Source of the DNA: Burkholderiales bacterium RIFCSPHIGHO2_12_FULL_63_20
GTDB lineage: Bacteria; Pseudomonadota; Gammaproteobacteria; Burkholderiales; Burkholderiaceae_C
Reading direction: 5' to 3'
NCBI GenBank assembly: GCA_001770775.1
Contig: MESA01000038.1
Span: 135,953-199,952 of the forward strand
DNA: 64,000 bases
Positions 53,819 through 64,000 of this stretch are shown here, one piece after another. The notes beneath the pieces are model-generated. The model saw nothing but the letters and a program-made list of their open reading frames with translations, was not told the DNA's origin and did not search any database. Position numbers and translations under genes: made by a program. The first letter of the stretch is position 1. The number at the start of each line of letters is the position of its first letter.

Positions 53819-55321
53819 ATGAGCGCACTCCCCCTTTATCGGGCCCCTTTCATGTCCTTTGATCTGGTTTTTTTCGGTGGCACGGGCGATCTGACCTGGC
53901 GCAAGCTGATGCCGGCCCTGTTCCAGGCCTGGCGCCATGGCAAGCTGCCCGCCCAAGGGCGCATCCTCGCGGTGGCCCGCGATGAGCGCACCGACGACAG
54001 CTACCGCCAGTGGCTCAAGGACAAGCTCGCCACTGTGGACGACCGCGCCAAGCGCCCCACCGAAGACGAGTTCGACCGCTTTGCCACCCAGGTGCATTAC
54101 CTGCGCATGGACCTGTCCAAGCCCGACGACTATCAGTTGCTGCGCCAATGGCTGGGCGGTCGCAGCACCGACACCGTGGTGATGTACCTCGCCACCAGCC
54201 CGCACCTTTTCCCCGTCATCTGCGAGCAACTGGGCGCGGCCGGCCTCAACCACCCCGGCGTGCGCGTGGTGCTGGAGAAACCCCTGGGGCATGACCTGGC
54301 GTCGGCCCAGGCCATCAACGAGGCGGTGCGGGCCGTGTTCAGCGAGCGCCAGGCCCTGCGCATCGACCACTACCTGGGCAAGCCCTCGGTGCAAAACCTG
54401 ATGGCCCTGCGCTTTGGCAATGTGCTGTTCGAGCCCCTGTGGCGCCGCGAAAGCATCGCCAACATCCAGATCACGCTGGCCGAAAGCCTGGGCGTGGGCA
54501 CCCGGGGCGACTTCTACGACCGCACCGGTGCGCTGCGCGACATGATCCAGAACCATGCGCTGCAGTTGCTGACCATGGTCGCGATGGAGCCCCCATCCAG
54601 CGCCGACGCCGACGCCATCCGCGACGAGAAACTCAAGGTGCTGCGCTCGCTCAAACCCTTCGACGCGGCCTCGGTGGCGCGCGATGTGGTGCGTGGCCAG
54701 TACCGGGCTGGCACGGTCGAGGGTGCCGCCGTACCCGGCTACCTGGACGAGGCGAAAGTGCCGCCGGGCAGTGCCACCGAAACCTTTGTGGCCCTGCGCT
54801 GCGAGATCCAGAACTGGCGCTGGGCAGGCGTGCCCTTCTACCTGCGTACCGGCAAGCGCCTGGCCCACCGCCATGCCGAAATCGTGGTGAACTTCCGCCC
54901 CACCCCGCACTCCATTTTTCCGGGCACGCAAACGCCCAACAAACTGGTGATCAAGTTGCAGCCAGAAGACGGCTTGCAATTGCACCTGCTGGCAGCCAAA
55001 GGCGCCGTAGGTACCGAACAGACGGCCACGCAAGCCGAGCACCTGTCCCCTGTGTCTCTGAACCTGGACTTCGACCAGGCCTTCCCAACCGTCCGGGTGG
55101 GCGCCTACGAGCGCATGCTGCTCGACGCGCTGGCGGGCCGCTTGAACCTGTTTGTGCGCTCGGACGAGCAGGAACAGGCGTGGCGCTGGGTGGAACCCAT
55201 TCTGGAGGCCTGGCGCCACGACCCGAGTAGCCTTCGCCCTTACAGTGCAGGAACCTGGGGCCCGGCTGCTGCCAGCGCGCTGGTGGCGCGGGACGGCTTC
55301 AGTTGGACCGAAGAAAGCTGA
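53819..55321 (+). CDS. zwf: glucose-6-phosphate 1-dehydrogenase
   Basis: [40 protein letters not shown]; start may be the internal ATG ([10 protein letters not shown]). Confidence 0.95.
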   Translation: MSALPLYRAPFMSFDLVFFGGTGDLTWRKLMPALFQAWRHGKLPAQGRILAVARDERTDDSYRQWLKDKLATVDDRAKRPTEDEFDRFATQVHYLRMDLSKPDDYQLLRQWLGGRSTDTVVMYLATSPHLFPVICEQLGAAGLNHPGVRVVLEKPLGHDLASAQAINEAVRAVFSERQALRIDHYLGKPSVQNLMALRFGNVLFEPLWRRESIANIQITLAESLGVGTRGDFYDRTGALRDMIQNHALQLLTMVAMEPPSSADADAIRDEKLKVLRSLKPFDAASVARDVVRGQYRAGTVEGAAVPGYLDEAKVPPGSATETFVALRCEIQNWRWAGVPFYLRTGKRLAHRHAEIVVNFRPTPHSIFPGTQTPNKLVIKLQPEDGLQLHLLAAKGAVGTEQTATQAEHLSPVSLNLDFDQAFPTVRVGAYERMLLDALAGRLNLFVRSDEQEQAWRWVEPILEAWRHDPSSLRPYSAGTWGPAAASALVARDGFSWTEES

Positions 55322-55365
55322 AGGCGAGGCACGAAACTGGCTGACAGGCCACCATCACGCAATAC

Positions 55366-55653
55366 TCAGGCCGACTGCAACAGCGCGTCCACGCCATACA
55401 GGCGGGCCAGTTCGGTCAACTTGGGCGGCAGGTGCTGCACGGCAAAGGCGCGCCCGTTGGCGCGCGCCATGCGCTGACACTCCAGCAACACCGCCAGGGC
55501 GCTGGAGTCAAACTGCTGCAAGGCCGCGCCATCCACCGTCAGCATGGCTGCTTCCGTGCCACCTTGGGCCGCAGCCTGGTCCAGCGTCTGGCGAAACAGA
55601 CGCAATACATGCGGCACTTCGGCGTGCGTGATGACGGCAGGCAGCAACAACAT
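55366..55653 (-). CDS. mlaB: STAS-domain protein MlaB
   Basis: STAS pattern LTVDGAALQQFDSSALAVLLECQRMA; position at the end of the mla operon. Confidence 0.85.
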   Translation of the reverse strand: MLLLPAVITHAEVPHVLRLFRQTLDQAAAQGGTEAAMLTVDGAALQQFDSSALAVLLECQRMARANGRAFAVQHLPPKLTELARLYGVDALLQSA

Positions 55654-55656
55654 GGC

Positions 55657-56331
55657 TCAGTTCGCCGCGTTCTTGGCCACCAACTGGCGGTTGCGCTCGG
55701 CGAGCTTCGAGATCAGGCCGTCAATGCCCGACGCATTGATTTCCTGGGCAAAGCTGCTCTGGTGCGTTTGCACCAGCCACGCGCCCAGCACGTTCACGTC
55801 GTACACCTTCCAAGTGTTGCCCGACTTTTCCAGGCGGTAATTCAACTGGATGGGGTCACCCTTGCCCTTGACCACGGTGCGCACGATCACGTCCGTGTCG
55901 GTCGGACGGCTGCGCGACGGCAGGTACTCAATGACCTGGTCCTTGACCTGGGAGGCGGCACCCGCGTAGGTGTGTACCAGCAAGGTCTTGAACTCGTTTT
56001 GCAGACGCTGACGCTGATCGGGCGTGGCACGGCGCCAAGCCGGACCCACCGTCGCCGCCGTCATGCGCACAAAGTTCACATTCGGCATGATCTTGGTGTC
56101 GACGGCGGCCGTGATCTTGCGCAGGTCACCCGACTGGATGGCCTTGTCGGACTTGACCGTGGCCATCACCTCATTGGTGATCGACTGGATGAAGGCTTCC
56201 GGCGTTTGAGCTGGAGCGGCTGCGACCTGAGCCGGCGCTGCCTGTGCCCAAGCCTGGGACGCGCCCACAGCCGACACGGCCAAGAGGGCCGAACTCACCA
56301 AACGAACAGCAAACATACGGGTATGCAACAC
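55657..56331 (-). CDS. mlaC: phospholipid-binding periplasmic protein MlaC
   Basis: Signal peptide; NFVRMTAATVGPAWRRATPDQRQRLQNEFKTLLVHTYAGA typical of MlaC/Ttg2D. Confidence 0.93.
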   Translation of the reverse strand: MLHTRMFAVRLVSSALLAVSAVGASQAWAQAAPAQVAAAPAQTPEAFIQSITNEVMATVKSDKAIQSGDLRKITAAVDTKIMPNVNFVRMTAATVGPAWRRATPDQRQRLQNEFKTLLVHTYAGAASQVKDQVIEYLPSRSRPTDTDVIVRTVVKGKGDPIQLNYRLEKSGNTWKVYDVNVLGAWLVQTHQSSFAQEINASGIDGLISKLAERNRQLVAKNAAN

Positions 56332-56441
56332 AAAGGGTCCTTTCTGCGATCCTGACCTCTGTCCCTTAACGTCTCAACGGGCAGACAGGATGACCGGATC
56401 ATCTGGTCATGGTGTGAGAGTGAGCCTCTGAGGGGGCCGCG

Positions 56442-57245
56442 TCAGGGTGCGCTGGCAGCCGACGCAGCCGCCTCTTCCTCGGCTTCCGGCAGGTCGTAGC
56501 GAGGCTGAGGGGCCTCGTCTTCCTCAACGTCATCGCTCGGCGGACGGCCTGCGTCGATCAGGCTCTGGCGACGCTGCAAATAGGCGTCCCGAGTGAAGGT
56601 GTACTTGTCCAGCGCCACCCCATCGAGCAGATCGGTGGCCGACAGGAAAGCGGCACGGGTGCTGACCCCACTGAGCAGGCGAATCAGGTTGTCCTCACGG
56701 GCACCATCGATCAAGGTCGTGGCCGAGAACGTCATGCTGGTCGCGAAGTTGGCCGAGTCACGCACTGAGGAGGGCCCCATGATCGGCCAGACGAGGTAGG
56801 CCCCAGAAGGCACGCCCCACACCCCCAAGGTCTGCCCCAGATCTTCGTTGAAACGGTCCAGACGCATGGGGGTGGCCAGATCGATCAAACCGCCCAGTCC
56901 CAGGGTCGAGTTCACGGCCACCCGCATGGTGCTGGCCGCCCCTTCCTTGAAGCGCCCCTGCAAAAACAGATTCGCCGACGACCAGACATCGCTGATGTTG
57001 CCAAAGAAATTGCGCACGCCGGTGCGAACCGGGTCGGGCGTGACCTTCACGTAGCCTTCAGCCAAGGGCTTGAGCACGTACACGTCCACCGTCTCGTTGA
57101 ACGAGAACACGCCCCGATTCCATGATTCCAGCGGGTCCGGCGCTTGGCGAGTGGCACACCCGGACAAGGTCAGCACAACCGGCAGGCTCACCGCGCACAC
57201 CAGCGCACGGGCACGATGCCCCAGGCGCGAATGAAATGCACTCAT
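56442..57245 (-). CDS. mlaA: outer-membrane lipoprotein MlaA (VacJ)
   Basis: Lipobox LSGCA; DPLESWNRGVFSFNETVDVYVLKPLAEGY; GVPSGAYLVWPIMGPSSVRD. Confidence 0.95.
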   Translation of the reverse strand: MSAFHSRLGHRARALVCAVSLPVVLTLSGCATRQAPDPLESWNRGVFSFNETVDVYVLKPLAEGYVKVTPDPVRTGVRNFFGNISDVWSSANLFLQGRFKEGAASTMRVAVNSTLGLGGLIDLATPMRLDRFNEDLGQTLGVWGVPSGAYLVWPIMGPSSVRDSANFATSMTFSATTLIDGAREDNLIRLLSGVSTRAAFLSATDLLDGVALDKYTFTRDAYLQRRQSLIDAGRPPSDDVEEDEAPQPRYDLPEAEEEAAASAASAP

Positions 57246-57730
57246 TTGCCACTCTCCTTGCCGGCATCCTTGCCGCCTTCGGCAGCTTTGCTGTAGAGGA
57301 ACTGACTGATCAGGTTTTCCAGCACGATGGCCGACTGGGTGGCTTTGATCGCGTCGCCCTCCACCAGGTTGGTCTCGCCGTAACCGGGCTCCAGGCCAAT
57401 GTACTGCTCGCCCAGCAAACCGGCCGTCAGAATCTTGGCCGAGGTGTCCTTGGGAAAGGCGACCCCTTTGTTCATTTCGATCTCGACCTTCGCCTGAAAG
57501 GTCTCGTTGTCGAAGGTGATGGCTGTCACCCGGCCCACGACCACGCCTGCGCTTTTCACCGCCGCCTTGGGCTTGAGTCCACCGATGTTATCGAACAGGG
57601 CCGCAACCTTGTATCCCGAATCGAAAGACAGGGTCAGCAGGTTGCCCGCCTTCAAGGCCAGGAAGACGATCGCCGCCGCCCCCAGCATCACGAAGATGCC
57701 GACCCACACGTCATGTTTTGATTTCTGCAT
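57242..57730 (-). CDS. mlaD: MCE-domain protein MlaD
   Basis: DVWVGIFVMLGAAAIVFLALKAGNL...; VKSAGVVVGRVTAI; LLGEQYIGLEPG. Confidence 0.95.
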   Translation of the reverse strand: MQKSKHDVWVGIFVMLGAAAIVFLALKAGNLLTLSFDSGYKVAALFDNIGGLKPKAAVKSAGVVVGRVTAITFDNETFQAKVEIEMNKGVAFPKDTSAKILTAGLLGEQYIGLEPGYGETNLVEGDAIKATQSAIVLENLISQFLYSKAAEGGKDAGKESGK

Positions 57731-57757
57731 ATCGTTCGTCCTTGCGACCGCTCTCGA

Positions 57758-58543
57758 TCAGATCGAGAACATCATGGCCGTCAACACAAAATCCAGCCCT
57801 AACACTGCCAGGGAAGACATCACCACGGTACGGGTGGTCGCCAGCGACACGCCCTCCGGTGTCGGCTCGCATTCATGGCCCTGCAGCAATGCCACGAAAG
57901 TGACTGTCAGGCCGAACACCAGGCTCTTGAGCATGCCATTGCCCACATCGGACCACACCTCGACGCCGTTTTGCATCTGCGACCAGAAAGCCCCGTCGTC
58001 TACACCGATCATGACCACACCCACGACCCAGCCACCGAGCACCCCCACGGCCGAGAACACCGCCGCGAGCAGCGGCATGGCGATGACCCCACCCCAGAAA
58101 CGTGGCGCCAGGACCCGCTGAATGGGGTCCACCCCCATCATTTCCATGGCGGACAACTGCTCGCCCGCCTTCATCAAGCCAATGCCGGCCGTCAGGGCCG
58201 TGCCAGCGCGACCGGCAAACAGCAGTGCGGCCACCACCGGCCCGAGTTCGCGCACCAGAGACAGCGCCACCATCAGGCCCAGCGCCTCGCTGGAGCCATA
58301 CCGTTGCAAGATGTAGTAGCCCTGCAGCCCCAGCACGAACCCGACGAAGGCGCCCGACACCGTGATGATGGCCAGCGAGTAGTTGCCCAGGAAAAAGATC
58401 TGCTCGGTGAGCAGCCGCGGACGCTTCAGAGTGGCCCCCAGCGACAGCAGCAGACGCAAGAACAGGCGTGCGCCATAACCCACGTCGGTCAACTTCAGAC
58501 GAATGGCCCGCCCGACTCGGGCTGGATTGAGCCAGGAGATCAT
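57758..58543 (-). CDS. mlaE: ABC transporter permease MlaE
   Basis: MlaE permease pattern [63 protein letters not shown]. Confidence 0.96.
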   Translation of the reverse strand: MISWLNPARVGRAIRLKLTDVGYGARLFLRLLLSLGATLKRPRLLTEQIFFLGNYSLAIITVSGAFVGFVLGLQGYYILQRYGSSEALGLMVALSLVRELGPVVAALLFAGRAGTALTAGIGLMKAGEQLSAMEMMGVDPIQRVLAPRFWGGVIAMPLLAAVFSAVGVLGGWVVGVVMIGVDDGAFWSQMQNGVEVWSDVGNGMLKSLVFGLTVTFVALLQGHECEPTPEGVSLATTRTVVMSSLAVLGLDFVLTAMMFSI

Positions 58544-59391
58544 CCGCGCACTCCGAAATCATGACCTGCATCGATCGCAGGGTGGTGGAAGCGCACCGGC
58601 CCATCGGGAGCGGCGTCCACAAACTGGCGTACCAGCGGGTCGCTGCTGGCGCGCATCTCTGCCGGGGTGCCCTGGGCCACGATGCGACCATTGGCCAGCA
58701 ACACCACATGGTCGGCAATCAGGAAGGTTTCTTCCACATCGTGGGACACCAGCACACTGGTGAGCCCCATCGTATCGTTGAGCTCACGGATCAAACGCGC
58801 CGACACCCCCATCGAGATCGGGTCCAGCCCCGCAAACGGCTCGTCGTACAGCATGAGTTCCGGATCCAGCGCCATCGCGCGCGCCAGGGCCACGCGACGG
58901 GCCATGCCGCCCGAAATCTCGCTGGGCATCAGGTCACGCGCACCGCGCAAGCCCACGGCGTTGAGCTTCATCAGCACCAGATCACGCAGGATGGATTCGG
59001 GCAGCTTGGTGTGCTCGCGCAGCGGAAACGCGACGTTCTCGAACACCGAGAGGTCGGTGAACAGGGCGCCAAACTGGAACAACATGCCCATGCGCCGCCG
59101 TGCGGCCATCAGCCCGGCCGCATCCAGATGTGCCATGTCCTGCCCATCCACCAGCACTTGCCCGGACATAGGGGTCAATTGCCGACCGATCAGGCGCAAA
59201 ACTGTCGTTTTACCGCCACCCGAAGTACCCATCAAGGCCACCACCTGGCCGCGCGGCACCACAAGGTTGAGGTCTGACAGGATGACCCGGTCACCGTAAC
59301 CACAGGTGACCGCGCGCAACGCCACCAGCGGCTCAGGGGCCGAGGCAGCAGCAGACGGGGAAGACGTGGTTTCAGCTTGTGACATGGGCAT
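58540..59391 (-). CDS. mlaF: ABC transporter ATP-binding protein MlaF
   Basis: Walker [10 protein letters not shown], signature [15 protein letters not shown], Walker [14 protein letters not shown]. Confidence 0.96.
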   Translation of the reverse strand: MPMSQAETTSSPSAAASAPEPLVALRAVTCGYGDRVILSDLNLVVPRGQVVALMGTSGGGKTTVLRLIGRQLTPMSGQVLVDGQDMAHLDAAGLMAARRRMGMLFQFGALFTDLSVFENVAFPLREHTKLPESILRDLVLMKLNAVGLRGARDLMPSEISGGMARRVALARAMALDPELMLYDEPFAGLDPISMGVSARLIRELNDTMGLTSVLVSHDVEETFLIADHVVLLANGRIVAQGTPAEMRASSDPLVRQFVDAAPDGPVRFHHPAIDAGHDFGVRG

Positions 59392-59392
59392 G

Positions 59393-59422
59393 AAAAAAAG
59401 GGCCAGTGAATGTCACTGGCCC
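59393..59422 (-). terminator. Rho-independent terminator downstream of gltBD
   Basis: GGGCCAGTGA-CAT-TCACTGGCCC-type hairpin with A7 on left (T7 on minus strand). Confidence 0.85.
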
Positions 59423-59489
59423 CGGGATCATAGGGGATTCACGGATCCCTGCTGATCGCGCCTCCGTAAAGGCGTAATGCGATGTGGGG

Positions 59490-60953
59490 TCAACGCGGCA
59501 GCGTGGTCGAGCCCATCAGGAACGCATCAACCTCGCGAGCAGCCTGACGGCCTTCGCGGATCGCCCACACCACCAGGGACTGGCCACGGCGCACGTCGCC
59601 AGCGGCGAACACCTTGGCGGCGTTGGTCTTGTAGCCACCGACGTCGGTCGAGGCCTTGGCGTTACCACGGGCATCCTTCTCGACGCCAAAACCACTCAAC
59701 AGCGTGTCCACGGGGTTCACGAAGCCCATGGCCAGCAGCACGAGGTCGGCCTTGAGGATCTGCTCGGAACCGGCAACTTCTTCGAACTTGCCGTTCTTGA
59801 ACTCGACGCGCACGGTCTTGACCGCGGTGACCTTGCCACCTTCGCCGATGAATTCCTTCGTGGCGATGGCGAACTCACGGTCGCAGCCTTCTTCGTGGCT
59901 CGACGAGGTGCGCATCTTGATTGGCCAGTAAGGCCAGGTCAGCTCCTTGTTTTCCTGCTCGGGCGGCTGAGGCATCAGCTCGAACTGGATCACGCTCTTG
60001 GCGCCGTGGCGGTTGGAGGTACCCACGCAGTCGGAGCCGGTGTCACCGCCGCCGATCACGATCACGTTCTTGCCCGTGGCCATGATCTGGTCCTTGACCT
60101 TGCCGCCCGCGTTCACGCGGTTTTGCTGCGGCAGGAACTCCATGGCGAAGTGGATGCCCGCCAGGTCACGACCCGGCACGGGCAGGTCACGCGACTGCTC
60201 GGAACCACCGGCCAGGATCACGGCATCGAAATCCTGGTCCAGCTGCTCAGGCGTGACGGTGTCCTTGGCCCAGTTGGTGACCTTGGAGCCCTTGGGCATC
60301 TCGCCCACGATGGTGTTGGTCTTGAAGACCACGCCTTCGGCTTCCATTTGCTTGACGCGACGGTCGATGTGCGACTTGTCGAACTTGAAGTCGGGGATGC
60401 CGAAACGCAGCAGGCCCCCGATGGTGTCGTTCTTCTCGAACACGGTCACAGCGTGGCCGACGCGGGCCAGCTGCTGAGCGGCGGCCATGCCGGCAGGGCC
60501 GGAGCCCACGACGGCAATCTTCTTCCCGGTCTTGACGGCAGCGGGCTGCGGCTTGACCCAACCTTCGGCCCAGGCACGGTCGATGATCGAATGCTCGATC
60601 GACTTGATGCCCACGGGGTCGTTGTTGATGTTCAGCACGCAAGCAGCTTCGCAAGGCGCCGGGCAGACCCGACCGGTGAAGTCGGGGAAGTTGTTGGTCG
60701 AGTGCAGCACCTCGATCGCGTTCTTCCAGTCGCCCTGGTACACCAGGTCGTTGAAGTCCGGGATGATGTTGTTGACTGGGCAACCGTTGTTGCAGAACGG
60801 GGTGCCGCAGTCCATGCAGCGTGCGCCCTGGATCTTGGCCTCTTCAGGCTTCAGACCAATGACGAACTCTTTGTAGTTCTTGACGCGCTTCTCGACGGGC
60901 TCGTAGCCCTCTTCCAGACGCTCGAATTCCAGAAAGCCAGTGACTTTTCCCAT
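59490..60953 (-). CDS. gltD: glutamate synthase small (beta) subunit
   Basis: [56 protein letters not shown]; start at [12 protein letters not shown]. Confidence 0.95.
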   Translation of the reverse strand: MGKVTGFLEFERLEEGYEPVEKRVKNYKEFVIGLKPEEAKIQGARCMDCGTPFCNNGCPVNNIIPDFNDLVYQGDWKNAIEVLHSTNNFPDFTGRVCPAPCEAACVLNINNDPVGIKSIEHSIIDRAWAEGWVKPQPAAVKTGKKIAVVGSGPAGMAAAQQLARVGHAVTVFEKNDTIGGLLRFGIPDFKFDKSHIDRRVKQMEAEGVVFKTNTIVGEMPKGSKVTNWAKDTVTPEQLDQDFDAVILAGGSEQSRDLPVPGRDLAGIHFAMEFLPQQNRVNAGGKVKDQIMATGKNVIVIGGGDTGSDCVGTSNRHGAKSVIQFELMPQPPEQENKELTWPYWPIKMRTSSSHEEGCDREFAIATKEFIGEGGKVTAVKTVRVEFKNGKFEEVAGSEQILKADLVLLAMGFVNPVDTLLSGFGVEKDARGNAKASTDVGGYKTNAAKVFAAGDVRRGQSLVVWAIREGRQAAREVDAFLMGSTTLPR

Positions 60954-60975
60954 TTCAAACTCCTGATCGTGCGCT

Positions 60976-64000
<3,025 letters not shown>

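Overview
This 64 kb window is a gene-dense, GC-rich chromosomal segment whose protein set and gene orders look beta-proteobacterial, probably Burkholderiales (inferred from gene content, no search run). I saw no rRNA, tRNA, CRISPR array, transposase or phage genes. Most of it is core genome: glnS, trpS, purN, gshA, RsmB-family methyltransferase, maeB, a complete liu-type leucine/isovalerate catabolic operon behind a TetR regulator, rpoH, pgi-tal/zwf, an mlaFEDACB operon, and gltD with partial gltB. The most notable points are: (1) a tandem pair of paralogous TonB-dependent receptors followed by a solitary periplasmic binding protein (apparent CTG start) and a membrane GGDEF protein, with a divergent chemoreceptor next door, which is the best candidate for a poorly described sensory system; (2) a perfect CIRCE operator overlapping a consensus-like sigma-E promoter upstream of rpoH; (3) a cytosolic leucine-rich-repeat / non-RD Ser/Thr kinase fusion whose 3' end overlaps gshA; (4) strong palindromic operators at the HxlR, TetR(liu) and acyl-CoA dehydrogenase/SDR promoters; (5) a NYN/LOTUS-type protein with a histone-H1-like tail. 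All product calls come from reading the translations. No database searches were run.
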